The position numbers and the translations under genes are program-made. DNA of 64,000 nt from Flavobacteriales bacterium (GTDB lineage: Bacteria; Bacteroidota; Bacteroidia; Flavobacteriales_D; Crocinitomicaceae): the NCBI GenBank assembly GCA_947449575.1, contig CANFRV010000001.1:25121-89120 (forward strand). The letters run 5' to 3'. This document shows positions 38,784 to 48,089 of this stretch, in pieces. The notes beneath the pieces are model-generated. The model was not told where the DNA came from and searched no databases. It was given only the letters and a program-made list of their open reading frames with translations. How positions within the stretch are numbered: position 1 is the first letter of the stretch; each line of letters starts with the position of its first letter.

Positions 38784-41567
38784 TTAATCTGTCAATTTCC
38801 CTTTCAAAAATTTCCCTGTATAATTATTTTCTTGCACTACTAAATTTTCTGGAGTTCCTTCGAAAACTACATTTCCTCCTAAATCGCCTCCCTCTGGACC
38901 AATATCAATAATCCAATCAGCGCATTTAATTACTTCGGTATTGTGCTCTATGACAATTACCGAATGACCAGCATTTATTAGTTCGTTGAAAGCAATTACT
39001 AATTTATTGATATCATGAAAGTGCAAACCTGTCGTTGGTTCATCAAAAATAAATAGGGTGGAAGGGCTATTTCCTCCTTTTGCAAGAAAAGAGGCTAATT
39101 TTATTCGCTGCGCTTCACCGCCACTCAAAGTGCTGGACGATTGCCCTAGTTTTACGTATCCTAGTCCCACATTAACGAGTGGTTGTATTTTATCAACTAT
39201 TTTTTGCTCAATTTTATCTGTTCCTTCTTTGAAAAAATCCAAAGCTGACTGAATATCCATTTCTAAGATATCAGCTATATTTTTTCCTCGGTATTCAATT
39301 TCCAACGTTTCGGATTTATATCTCTTCCCATGGCAATTGTCACAGGGTAAATGTACATCTGCCATGAATTGCATACCAACAGTAATTTCACCTTCACCTT
39401 CACATACTTCACATCTTCCGCCTTCCACATTAAAACTGAAAAATCCAGGTTTGTATCCTCTCGTTTTAGCAAGGTGCTGGCGACAAAATAATTCACGAAT
39501 TTCATCAAACGCTTTTACATAGGTTATCGGGTTACTGCGCGATGATTTTCCAATAGGATTTTGATCAATAAACTCTATTTCTTTGACCATCTTTAGGTCA
39601 CCTATTAACTGCGAATAATTCCCATGATTATCTCCAAATTGACCTAACTCTCTTCGAACGGCGGAGTATAAAATATCTTTTACTAACGTAGATTTCCCTG
39701 AACCACTTACTCCTGTGACGCAGACTAAACTATTCAGAGGGAAGTCGACATGGATATTTTTAAGGTTATTTTGCGTTGCACCTTTTATGGTTAATTTATT
39801 CTTAGAAATCCTTCTTTTTTTAGGTACTGGAATTATTTCTTTCCCTGTTAAATACTTAGCAGTAAGACTAGTTTCATTTTTAATTAATGCTTCAAAATTT
39901 CCATGAAAAACAACTTCCCCACCAAAGATACCAGCCATTGGTCCGATATCTAATATTTCATCCGCCGCTTTCATCATTTCTTCCTCATGCTCCACCACAA
40001 TTACCGTATTACCAAGGTCTCGAAGGTTTTTAAGGACATTTATCAAACGATGCGTATCTCGCGGATGTAGTCCTATACTTGGTTCATCTAAAATATACAT
40101 TGAACCCACTAAGCTGCTACCGAGAGAGGTTGCTAAATTAATTCTTTGAGACTCTCCACCTGAAAGTGAATTAGATTGGCGATTTAATGTCAAATATCCT
40201 AATCCAACCTCACACAAGAATGTTAGCCTATTAATTATCTCAGGAAGAATTCGTTTTGCAACCTGTTTATCATAACTATTTAACTCTAAACTTTTGAAGA
40301 AATTTAAGCTATCTGAAATAGGTAAAAGAACGATATCTGTGATAGAAGTATTTTTGACTAACACATAGCTAGCATCTTTTCTCAAGCGAGTGCCTTTGCA
40401 ATCTGGACAACTTGTTTTTCCTCGATAGCGCGAAAGCATGACACGGTATTGAATTTTATAGGATTGTTTTTCTAAAAAATTAAAAAAGGAACTTAAACCT
40501 TCGAAGTATTCATTTCCAGACCACAATACTTGATATTCATTTTCTGAAAGTTCGTTAATCGGTCGATGAATTGGGAAGTTAAATTTTTTCGCATTAAACG
40601 TAAGACTCTTTAAATATTCTCCCATTGTTTCTCCTTTCCAAGGTGCAATTGCTCCTTCATACACAGATAAGCCTTTATTTGGGAATACCAAATTTGGATC
40701 AATTCCAATAACTTGACCGAAACCTTCGCAAGCTTTGCAAGCACCGAATGGATTGTTGAATGTGAAAAAGTGCTCATTTGGTTCCTGAAATTCTATTCCA
40801 TCTAACTCAAATTTATTGGAGAAAGGAACGAAAGTTTCAGATTCTGGGAGATAAATTTCCAACGTTTGTTCCCCTTCTGTAAAAGCCAAACTAATAGAAT
40901 CACTCATTCTCGCGACCTCCTCTTCGTTTGAGAAATCAATTTTTATTCGATCTACCAGTAAATAAGCTTTTTCAATATTTGGAGGAATATTATTTAGAAC
41001 ATCTTCGATATCTAGAGTTTCATTGTTTAAATAAAGACGAGCATAACCTTGATCCTTTAATAGTTTCAATTGTCTATCAATACCATATTTTTCAAATCCC
41101 ATGATAGGAGCAAGGATCATAGCTCGTTTCCCTTCTCCTTCCTTTTTCAGGAAATCAATAACATCAGAAACCGTATGTTTTTTCACTTCATCACCAGAGA
41201 TAGGGGATATTGTTTTACCAACTCGAGCGAAGAGAATTTTCAGATAATTGTATATTTCTGTGCTTGTTCCTACCGTAGAACGAGGATTATTGGAGATCAC
41301 TTTTTGTTCAATGGCAATTGCAGGAGAGATTCCTTTGATGTAATCCGTTTCTGGTTTATCTAATTTACCTAAAAATTGACGCGCATAAGAAGATAAACTC
41401 TCAATATATCGTCTTTGTCCTTCTGCATATAAAGTATCAAACGCAAGAGAAGATTTTCCAGAACCTGAAAGTCCAGTTATGACTGTTAGTTTTCCATGAG
41501 GAATTTTAACATCGATATTCTTAAGGTTGTGAACTCGAGCACCTTTAATTTCAATATATTTTTGCAT
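38784..41567 (-). CDS. uvrA: Excinuclease ABC subunit A
   Basis: DNA-damage recognition ATPase of nucleotide excision repair. 927 residues with two ABC modules: first Walker A GLSGSGKS at 32-39, second GVSGSGKSTL near 630, ABC signatures LSGGESQR and LSGGEAQR. The zinc-binding pairs are present: CKACEGFG and CPDCKGTR in the first half, CEVCEGEG with CDNCHGKR in the second. The family motif IDQNPIGKSSRSNP is also intact. No insertions. It faces away from the ECF sigma gene across a 322-base gap with a good minus-strand promoter. Confidence 0.98.
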   Translation of the reverse strand: MQKYIEIKGARVHNLKNIDVKIPHGKLTVITGLSGSGKSSLAFDTLYAEGQRRYIESLSSYARQFLGKLDKPETDYIKGISPAIAIEQKVISNNPRSTVGTSTEIYNYLKILFARVGKTISPISGDEVKKHTVSDVIDFLKKEGEGKRAMILAPIMGFEKYGIDRQLKLLKDQGYARLYLNNETLDIEDVLNNIPPNIEKAYLLVDRIKIDFSNEEEVARMSDSISLAFTEGEQTLEIYLPESETFVPFSNKFELDGIEFQEPNEHFFTFNNPFGACKACEGFGQVIGIDPNLVFPNKGLSVYEGAIAPWKGETMGEYLKSLTFNAKKFNFPIHRPINELSENEYQVLWSGNEYFEGLSSFFNFLEKQSYKIQYRVMLSRYRGKTSCPDCKGTRLRKDASYVLVKNTSITDIVLLPISDSLNFFKSLELNSYDKQVAKRILPEIINRLTFLCEVGLGYLTLNRQSNSLSGGESQRINLATSLGSSLVGSMYILDEPSIGLHPRDTHRLINVLKNLRDLGNTVIVVEHEEEMMKAADEILDIGPMAGIFGGEVVFHGNFEALIKNETSLTAKYLTGKEIIPVPKKRRISKNKLTIKGATQNNLKNIHVDFPLNSLVCVTGVSGSGKSTLVKDILYSAVRRELGQFGDNHGNYSQLIGDLKMVKEIEFIDQNPIGKSSRSNPITYVKAFDEIRELFCRQHLAKTRGYKPGFFSFNVEGGRCEVCEGEGEITVGMQFMADVHLPCDNCHGKRYKSETLEIEYRGKNIADILEMDIQSALDFFKEGTDKIEQKIVDKIQPLVNVGLGYVKLGQSSSTLSGGEAQRIKLASFLAKGGNSPSTLFIFDEPTTGLHFHDINKLVIAFNELINAGHSVIVIEHNTEVIKCADWIIDIGPEGGDLGGNVVFEGTPENLVVQENNYTGKFLKGKLTD

Positions 41568-41889
41568 GTTGAACTTCCTTTTTTAAAAAAATACGCACTC
41601 AAAGATAGACATTACAAATAGCAAAAAAGCAAATTATATGTTAGATACTCTAAAAAAAATCTTTATCTTAAAATTATTAATCTGCCAACCAAACCATTAC
41701 TTTCTGCTAAAAAAAAAAGCAATAAACGAGAAGAAATAAAAAATAAAATAGAATAATGTTTGCATATTACTATTTTTTATCTATATTCGTCTCATATAAA
41801 TCATTAAAAGCGATAAGCCTATAGCATAATTTTACTCTTAAAAATTTTCAAGTACAAAACAAATTGTTTTACTTCTAAACGAGTGAATT
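41568..41889. other. 322-base gap between divergent uvrA and the ECF sigma gene
   Basis: AT-rich and without a plausible small gene. Contains the uvrA promoter on the minus strand (41600-41633). Toward the sigma gene no exact TAnnTTTG occurs; the nearest, TAATGTTTG at 41754-41762, has one extra spacer base. An LexA-type or other operator is not recognisable. Confidence 0.5.
41600..41633 (-). promoter_or_regulatory. Promoter (-7 and -33) of uvrA
   Basis: On the minus strand TATCTTTG (41600-41607) matches TAnnTTTG, and TTTG (41630-41633) lies 22 bases upstream, within the usual Bacteroidetes range. The box is 32 bases before the uvrA ATG. Confidence 0.6.
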
Positions 41890-42486
41890 ATGATAAATAA
41901 GCAAACAGAAGATCGCGATCTCATCTTAGCATACGTTAAAGGGAACGAAAAAGCTTTCGAGATATTGGTAATGCGCCATAAAAATAAGATACACCGATTC
42001 ATATATATGAAATTGCGTGATCAAGATTTAACAGAAGATATTTTTCAAGAGACTTTTATCAAAGTGATTAACACTATTAAATTGGGTTCTTATAACGAAG
42101 AGGGGAAATTTCTCCCATGGGTTCTGCGAATTGCTCATAATTTGGTGATTGATCATTTCAGACGTTCTGCTCGAGTTAAAATGATTTCAGAATCTTCCTC
42201 TAAAACTTCTGATTTCAATATTTTCAGTGTATTAAAAATAGAAGATGATAGTATTGAGCAAACAATGATGAAAGGAGAATTGGCATCTCAAATGGTTGAA
42301 TTAGTAGAATTTTTACCTGCTAATCAACGAGAAGTGTTAAAAATGAGATTATTCCAAGATTTATCGTTTCAGGATATATCAGAAAAGGAAAATATTAGTA
42401 TCAACACGGCTTTAGGAAGAATGAGATATGCGTTGATTAATTTAAGGAAATTAATAGAAAAGCATGAATTAGTAATTGAAATTTAA
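41890..42486 (+). CDS. ECF-type sigma-70 family RNA polymerase sigma factor
   Basis: A 198-residue sigma factor with region 2 (about 20-95: DLTEDIFQETFIKV, PWVLRIAHNLVIDHFRR) and region 4 (about 130-190: LPANQREVLKMRLFQDLSFQDISEKENISINTALGRMRYA). It lacks regions 1.1 and 3, as ECF sigmas do. The usual companion anti-sigma gene is absent: the next gene is the convergent glsB-like gene 10 bases away. Control may therefore be transcriptional or through a distant partner. Its regulon is unknown. Confidence 0.93.
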   Translation: MINKQTEDRDLILAYVKGNEKAFEILVMRHKNKIHRFIYMKLRDQDLTEDIFQETFIKVINTIKLGSYNEEGKFLPWVLRIAHNLVIDHFRRSARVKMISESSSKTSDFNIFSVLKIEDDSIEQTMMKGELASQMVELVEFLPANQREVLKMRLFQDLSFQDISEKENISINTALGRMRYALINLRKLIEKHELVIEI

Positions 42487-42496
42487 TTTTCGAAAA

Positions 42497-43429
42497 TCAC
42501 ACCGATTGAATGTGTCTTTCCTTTTTTTCTTCATAAATATCGGCAATTGTGACTAAAATCCCTGTTTCTTCCACATCGCCAAATTCAGCATTTACAGCAG
42601 TACCAAATGTTTTCATTGTGGGAGATAAATTCATGTAGATATTGACTAGTGGAGGAATAAATTCTCCCCTTTCTCTGACATAGGAATTTAACACTTTAAA
42701 GCCATCTTTAAAATCTAAACCAGTTAAAAGATTTTCAAAAATAGTACAATCAAATTTTTGAAGTAAAGGATGAAAAGGGGTCATTAATTTTTCCGTGTCA
42801 GGAAAATAATGATGTAGGAAAAAAAGTAAAAAATCTCGACTTTCAGTATTATAACTTGGGTACATGGTTACTTTTCCGAAAAAATATTTTATTTCAGGGT
42901 TTTTCACTATCAAAGCACCTAATCCATCCCAAATATTATCTAAGGCAAATAATCCTTTTCGAGGATTTACAGCTGGTTGAAAATTAGGTTGAACCCAACT
43001 TCTTCCTAATTCAATGGTATATGGAAGATATTTATTGATAAAATTTTCTGAAAAATCGAAGTAATGGCTTGTCGATAATAGAATTTCATCATTTTCTTGG
43101 TTAAGCGTTTTTTCGCATAAAATAAATCGGTATCCACCAATTATTTCTTCGTCTTCAGGAGACCAAACAATTAATTGGTCGTAGCAAAGATCGTTCGTGT
43201 CATATTCATCAATATCAACTTCTTGGCCAGTTCCTCCTCCAGAAGCACGAAAAGTAATTTCTCTGAGACGGCCAATTTCAAGCATCAAATTGGGGGAATT
43301 ATGGTGATTTATAATATAAATCTCATTGTCTCCCTTTCTTGTATTGCGCACAAATCGATTTTTTTCAAGTTCCCTTTTTATAATCGATTTGTCAATTGGG
43401 TCTATAATATCCTTTGAATGGTTTATCAT
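42497..43429 (-). CDS. glsB: OlsB/GlsB-like amino-acid N-acyltransferase (GNAT fold)
   Basis: A 310-residue acyl-ACP-dependent N-acyltransferase of the hemolysin-like GNAT group. It shows the OlsB pattern: FRASGGGTGQEVDIDEYD, YDQLIVW, IIGGYRFI and the ELGRSWV block. In Bacteroides, GlsB attaches a 3-hydroxy fatty acid to glycine to start glycine-lipid synthesis; ornithine is the substrate of OlsB elsewhere. Which amino acid is used here cannot be read from sequence. It lies 6 bases after the GlsA-like gene on the minus strand, so the pair forms an operon equivalent to glsB-glsA. Confidence 0.85.
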   Translation of the reverse strand: MINHSKDIIDPIDKSIIKRELEKNRFVRNTRKGDNEIYIINHHNSPNLMLEIGRLREITFRASGGGTGQEVDIDEYDTNDLCYDQLIVWSPEDEEIIGGYRFILCEKTLNQENDEILLSTSHYFDFSENFINKYLPYTIELGRSWVQPNFQPAVNPRKGLFALDNIWDGLGALIVKNPEIKYFFGKVTMYPSYNTESRDFLLFFLHHYFPDTEKLMTPFHPLLQKFDCTIFENLLTGLDFKDGFKVLNSYVRERGEFIPPLVNIYMNLSPTMKTFGTAVNAEFGDVEETGILVTIADIYEEKKERHIQSV

Positions 43430-43435
43430 CTATCC

Positions 43436-44254
43436 TTAATTATTTTGGAGTTCATATACTTTTTCTTTTACCCATGAAGCCTGTTTTTGCTGGTTCATTT
43501 CTTGAGGTAAAGAGTCGTATGGAATCGGAACTCCTACTTTGATAAAAATATTTTTATTTCGTAATTTATAAAATTCATTGGAAAGATACAGCATTTCAAT
43601 ATTTGCTTTGATACCAATTCTTTTTCTAAAATTTGCTAATCTATAAAAAAAGTTGGACAACTTACCATCAATAAATATAGGAATAATTGTTCGATTATGC
43701 TCTTTTGATAAGGTAATAAAAGTTTTTTTCCATTGAAGATCTTTTATTTCACCATTTATTTTACGACTCACTAATCCTGCGGGGAAAACACACACAGCAT
43801 TGTCAGTGGCAAATAATTCAGCTAATTGCTCTCTTTTAGATATTCCATTTTTACCATGTTTGTTTACGCCGACAAAAATCCCATTTAAATTTTCGATGTG
43901 CAATAAAATATCATTTACAATAAATTTTAGATCTTCTCGATGATCTTTTAGTGCTGAAACAAGTGCCATTGCGTCCATTCCGCCTAAAGGGTGATTCATA
44001 ACGAGTACGATTTTCCCACTTTTTGGAATATTTTCTATCCCTTGAATATCTATTTTGACATTCAACATTTTTATCACTTCGATACAGAAATCTACATTAA
44101 ATTGATTTTTGTTGTCTATTAAAAACTGATTTATTTCTTTTTGATGTAGAATTTTTTCTATGTAATTAATAAGAAAAGATGGAATCCAACGATACAACGT
44201 AGGATTTTTTTCCTTGATAATTTTTCTTACATCTATAAATTTTTCCGTATTCAT
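43436..44254 (-). CDS. glsA: OlsA/GlsA-like O-acyltransferase
   Basis: A 272-residue PlsC-family acyltransferase expected to esterify the hydroxy group of the N-acylated amino acid made by GlsB. The catalytic His88 and Asp94 lie in NHPLGGMDAM; this hemolysin-type motif has five residues between His and Asp, where classical PlsC has four. The FPAGLVSRK block (motif III-like) and a PIFIDGK segment follow. No membrane helix is obvious, so it probably binds the membrane peripherally. It is first in the pair; glsB starts 6 bases after its stop. Confidence 0.85.
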   Translation of the reverse strand: MNTEKFIDVRKIIKEKNPTLYRWIPSFLINYIEKILHQKEINQFLIDNKNQFNVDFCIEVIKMLNVKIDIQGIENIPKSGKIVLVMNHPLGGMDAMALVSALKDHREDLKFIVNDILLHIENLNGIFVGVNKHGKNGISKREQLAELFATDNAVCVFPAGLVSRKINGEIKDLQWKKTFITLSKEHNRTIIPIFIDGKLSNFFYRLANFRKRIGIKANIEMLYLSNEFYKLRNKNIFIKVGVPIPYDSLPQEMNQQKQASWVKEKVYELQNN

Positions 44255-44477
44255 AATAAAGGCGAATTTACAGTTTTTTTTAATAGACTTAAGATGTTTA
44301 GAAGTTAGATAATAGACTTTTAGATTAAAATTATTAAAATTATTAAATTAAAAAGTGTTATTTTTCAATTTAATTAATTGTATAACAGATTTTTAAATTA
44401 AAAATTGAAGTTGAAATTATCACGTGTAGAATGTCTAAATTCTACTGTTTAAAATCTATTGTCTCAAAAAATATAGT

Positions 44478-44485
44478 TAGATTTG
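44478..44485 (+). promoter_or_regulatory. -7 promoter box of the aminotransferase gene
   Basis: TAGATTTG is an exact TAnnTTTG, 24 bases before the ATG at 44510. TTG at 44459-44461 lies 16 bases upstream, slightly close for a -33 element. Confidence 0.55.
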
Positions 44486-44509
44486 TAGTCACAAAAAAAT
44501 ACGTGAAAT

Positions 44510-45703
44510 ATGATTCAATTGTCTAAACGATTAATGGAAATGGAGGAGTCGGCAACGATTGCTATGTCAAGAAAAAGCCGTGAATTAAAAGCGGAAGGAA
44601 AGGATATTATTTCCTTGAGTTTGGGAGAACCCGATTTTTTCACACCTCAATTCATTAAGGATGCTGCTTCAAAGGCAATGGAAGATAATTTCACCATGTA
44701 TACTCCTGTTGAAGGATACGATGATTTGAGAGAAAGTATTTCTTTAAAATTTAAGCGCGATAATGGGTTGAATTATGCAAAGGATCAAATTGTTGTTTCT
44801 ACAGGAGCTAAACAATCCATAGCAAATGTTGTATTGAGTTTGATTGGACCTGGAGATGAGGTAATTGTTCCTGCTCCATATTGGGTTTCCTACTTGGAGA
44901 TCGTAAAAGTTGCAGAAGGTAAATCTGTTGTTGTCAATGCTGGAATAGAAGACGATTTTAAAGTATCTGCCGAAGATTTAGAAAGAGCAATTACACCAAA
45001 AACAAAATTGATAATTTTCTCTACTCCTTGCAATCCAACTGGTTCAGTATATAGTAAAGAAGAGTTGAAAGCTTGGGCTGAAGTGCTTCAAAGACATCCG
45101 AACGTAATGGTAATTGCGGATGAAATTTATGAGCATATCAATTTTACAGGTAAGCATGAAAGTTTGGCTCAGTTTCCAGAAATATATAATCAAGTAATTA
45201 CTGTTAATGGCGTTTCTAAAGCATGGGCAATGACAGGTTGGAGATTAGGATACATAGGAGCACCGAAAGAAATTGCAAGTGCCTGTAATAAAATTCAAGG
45301 TCAATTTACATCAGGAACTTGCTCGATAACTCAAAAAGCAGCAATTGCGGCGATGAAAGCAGAACCAACTGTTTTAAAAGACATGATTACGGCTTTTCAT
45401 AGTAGAAGAGATTTAGTAATTTCCGCTTTAAATACAATTAAAGGAGTGAAAACGAATCTTCCGGAAGGTGCATTTTACGTTTTTCCAGATATTTCTTATT
45501 TCATCGGTAAATCATATGAAGGAACAACCATCAAAACGGCAGAAGATTTAGCCATGTTTTTATTAAGTGATGCCTTGGTTGCACTTGTTTCTGGAGAAGC
45601 TTTTGGAGACCCAAACTGTATTCGAATTTCGTATGCAGCTTCTGAAGAAACATTGACAGAAGCGATGAAAAGAATTAAAAGTTCTCTTGAAAAATTGAGT
45701 TAA
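44510..45703 (+). CDS. Pyridoxal-phosphate aminotransferase, class I (aspartate aminotransferase type)
   Basis: A 397-residue fold-type I aminotransferase, probably interconverting aspartate and oxaloacetate. The PLP lysine is Lys237 in VSKAWAMTGWRLGY; other marks are STGAKQSI (phosphate binding), CNPTGSVYSKEE, ADEIYEHI and the C-terminal IRISYAAS with the carboxylate-binding Arg. This is the AspB/AspC Ib-subgroup pattern. Its stop overlaps the next ATG by one base (TAATG), so it is translationally coupled to the heptose kinase gene. Confidence 0.95.
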   Translation: MIQLSKRLMEMEESATIAMSRKSRELKAEGKDIISLSLGEPDFFTPQFIKDAASKAMEDNFTMYTPVEGYDDLRESISLKFKRDNGLNYAKDQIVVSTGAKQSIANVVLSLIGPGDEVIVPAPYWVSYLEIVKVAEGKSVVVNAGIEDDFKVSAEDLERAITPKTKLIIFSTPCNPTGSVYSKEELKAWAEVLQRHPNVMVIADEIYEHINFTGKHESLAQFPEIYNQVITVNGVSKAWAMTGWRLGYIGAPKEIASACNKIQGQFTSGTCSITQKAAIAAMKAEPTVLKDMITAFHSRRDLVISALNTIKGVKTNLPEGAFYVFPDISYFIGKSYEGTTIKTAEDLAMFLLSDALVALVSGEAFGDPNCIRISYAASEETLTEAMKRIKSSLEKLS

Positions 45704-46689
45704 TGGATTTTAAGCAAGTTGTTGAACAGTTCAAAACAAAACGTATTCTCGTCATTGGAGACGTAATGATTGATTCATATGTTCGCGGTACTGTGAATAG
45801 AATTAGTCCGGAGGCCCCTGTTCCAATCGTTAGTTTACAGAAAGATGAAGATCGTTTAGGAGGTGCTGCAAATGTTGCTATAAATTTAGTTTCGATGGGT
45901 GCTACTGCGATTATCTGTTCTGTCATTGGAAATGATAAATCGGGAGAGAAAATGGTTACTTTGTTGGCTGAAAATTCGATTTCCTCGGAAGGATTAATTT
46001 TTAGTGCAGATCGTCAAACTACAGTAAAAACTAGAGTTATTGGTAATAATCAACATTTATTAAGAATTGATTCTGAACAAACGGATGATATTACAGCATC
46101 TGAAGAAAACGAATTGGTGTTAAAAGTCAAGGAGATTTTAAATCAACAAGTGGATGCTATCATTTTTGAAGATTACAACAAAGGTGTTTTAACAGAAAGA
46201 GTAATTCAGCAAATAATTGAATTTGCGAATAGCAAAAATATTCCTACAACAGTAGATCCCAAAAACAAAAATTTCTTTGCGTATAAAAACGTAACACTTT
46301 TTAAACCTAATTTGAAAGAACTGAAAGAAGGAGTGGGAATGAAATTTTCTTTCACCGATCTTCCTAATTTTGAAAAAGCTGTGGAGGTTTTAGAAGGTAA
46401 GTTAAGCAATACAATTTCATTTGTTACTCTGTCAGAGCATGGGGTATTTATAAAAGATAAAAATAACAAACATTACATACCTGCACACATTCGAAATATC
46501 GCGGATGTCAGTGGTGCAGGAGACACCGTTATTTCAGTAGCAACATTATGTTTAACTGCAGGTTTATCGATAAAAGAGATCGCTGAAATCGCTAATTTAG
46601 CAGGAGGATTGGTTTGCGAAAAAAGTGGAGTAGTTTCCATTGATAAAGATTTATTGATTGAAGAAGTTGAACTAGGTATTAGGTATTAG
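45703..46689 (+). CDS. rfaE1: Heptose-7-phosphate kinase (HldE N-terminal / RfaE1 domain)
   Basis: A 328-residue PfkB-fold sugar kinase matching the kinase half of HldE: GDVMIDSYVRGTVNRISPEAPVP near 19-41, GGAANVA, and the catalytic block DVSGAGDTV near 268. It would phosphorylate D-glycero-beta-D-manno-heptose 7-phosphate at C1 for ADP-heptose in LPS. The adenylyltransferase half is absent and not encoded nearby. Stand-alone kinases of this type are common in Bacteroidetes, and their real sugar has rarely been tested. Start overlaps the aminotransferase stop. The stop codon lies inside a 7-base tandem repeat. Confidence 0.9.
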   Translation: MDFKQVVEQFKTKRILVIGDVMIDSYVRGTVNRISPEAPVPIVSLQKDEDRLGGAANVAINLVSMGATAIICSVIGNDKSGEKMVTLLAENSISSEGLIFSADRQTTVKTRVIGNNQHLLRIDSEQTDDITASEENELVLKVKEILNQQVDAIIFEDYNKGVLTERVIQQIIEFANSKNIPTTVDPKNKNFFAYKNVTLFKPNLKELKEGVGMKFSFTDLPNFEKAVEVLEGKLSNTISFVTLSEHGVFIKDKNNKHYIPAHIRNIADVSGAGDTVISVATLCLTAGLSIKEIAEIANLAGGLVCEKSGVVSIDKDLLIEEVELGIRY

Positions 46690-46700
46690 GTATTAGGTTT
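46673..46700 (+). repeat. 7-base tandem repeat across the heptose-kinase stop codon
   Basis: TAGGTAT occurs three times in perfect tandem (46673-46693), then TAGGTTT (46694-46700). The kinase TAG stop is at 46687-46689, the first three bases of the third unit. Because the unit is not a multiple of three, a change in copy number would shift which stop is used and alter the last residues. Confidence 0.9.
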
Positions 46701-46739
46701 TCGCTATCAACAATAACATATTTTAGATGAATATTATAG

Positions 46740-48077
46740 ATGAATATTAAGAAAGTAATTTTATCATTATTATTAATTTTTACGTTTGGAATTAACGTTA
46801 AGTCTCAGACTAATTTTGATAAAACTAAATTAGACAGCTATTTTGATACTCTTGAATTACATAATAAATTCATGGGAAGCGTTGCTGTTTCAAAAAATGG
46901 CGAAATCATTTATACCAAATCAATTGGATATTCGGATATTGAAAAAAATGACATATCAACAGTAAACTCAAAATATAGAATTGGTTCAATTTCGAAAACA
47001 TTTACAACTATTTTAATTTTAAAAGCAGTTGAAGAAAATAAAATTGATCTAAATCAAACAATTGAAAATTTTTTCCCTTCCATTAAAAATTCAAAAAAAA
47101 TAACAATTAAATTGTTATTAAGTCACAGAAGTGGTATTCATAATTTTACATCTGATAAAGACTATTTGACATGGAACAATCAATCTAAAACAGAAAAACA
47201 AATGATTGAAATTATCACAAAAGGTGGTAATGATTTCAAGCCTGATAGTAAAGCTGAGTATAGTAATTCAAACTTTGTACTTTTAAGTTTTATACTTGAA
47301 AAAACTTTTTTAAAATCATATTCCGAAATACTTCAAGAGTATATTGTAAAACCGTTAGAATTGAAAAATACATATGTTTTTGGTAAGATCAACACAGAAC
47401 AAAATGAATGTAAATCTTATTATTTTTATTCTGGAAATTGGATGTTGGCGCCAGAAACAGATTCTTCAATTCCAATAGGAGCAGGAGCGATAATTTCAAC
47501 CCCTAGTGATTTAGTTAAATTTGCAAATGCTTTATTTCATGAAAAACTTTTAAAAAGAGAGAGTTTAGAAATTATGAAAACTTTAAAGGATAATTACGGG
47601 ATTGGTTTATTTCAAATACCTTTTTACAACAAAATAGGTTTTGGACATAATGGGGGAATTGATGGTTTTAGTTCAAATTTTTGCTATTTTAATGATGGAG
47701 ACATTTCCTATGCATTAACTTCAAACGGAACGAATTATGATAATAATAAAATTTCCATTTCTGTATTAAGTGCAGTTTTTGAAAAGCAATTTGAAATACC
47801 AATATTTTCTAATTTCACTATAACTTCGGATCAATTAGATCAATATTTAGGTGAATATTCCTCAAAAAAAATTAAATTAAAAATTACTATTTCAAAAGAT
47901 GGTAATATATTACAAGCAAAAGGTTCTGGACAACCAATGTTTCCTCTTGAAGTTTCCGATATTAATAAGTTTTGTTCAGAAGAAGTGAAAGCATATTTTG
48001 AATTCAACCCAAGCGAAAAATCTTTTATTCTTAAGCAAGGTGGAGAACAATATACATTCATTAAAATAAAAGAATAA
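46740..48077 (+). CDS. Serine hydrolase of the beta-lactamase / penicillin-binding-protein-like family
   Basis: A 445-residue exported enzyme: signal peptide (about 1-23), then a class C beta-lactamase-type fold with SxxK at Ser83-Lys86 (GSISKTF), the YSNSNF tyrosine motif and GHNGGIDGF (HxG third motif). A C-terminal lipocalin-like extension starts near 365 (YLGEYSSKKIKLKI). Such proteins are esterases, D-aminopeptidases or PBP4-like peptidases; antibiotic hydrolysis should not be assumed. By eye it is more AT-rich than its neighbours and separates the heptose kinase from the conserved ubiE-porT pair, so it may be a later insertion. ubiE begins 12 bases after its stop. Confidence 0.9.
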   Translation: MNIKKVILSLLLIFTFGINVKSQTNFDKTKLDSYFDTLELHNKFMGSVAVSKNGEIIYTKSIGYSDIEKNDISTVNSKYRIGSISKTFTTILILKAVEENKIDLNQTIENFFPSIKNSKKITIKLLLSHRSGIHNFTSDKDYLTWNNQSKTEKQMIEIITKGGNDFKPDSKAEYSNSNFVLLSFILEKTFLKSYSEILQEYIVKPLELKNTYVFGKINTEQNECKSYYFYSGNWMLAPETDSSIPIGAGAIISTPSDLVKFANALFHEKLLKRESLEIMKTLKDNYGIGLFQIPFYNKIGFGHNGGIDGFSSNFCYFNDGDISYALTSNGTNYDNNKISISVLSAVFEKQFEIPIFSNFTITSDQLDQYLGEYSSKKIKLKITISKDGNILQAKGSGQPMFPLEVSDINKFCSEEVKAYFEFNPSEKSFILKQGGEQYTFIKIKE

Positions 48078-48089
48078 ACACTAATTATT

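Noticed and set aside
39058..41363. Several plus-strand frames of 60-97 codons across uvrA
   Set aside because: All are antisense to conserved UvrA motifs with no start context or promoter.
46740..48077. Antibiotic-resistance beta-lactamase
   Set aside because: SxxK/YxN/HxG motifs are shared by esterases and peptidases of the family; nothing indicates resistance.
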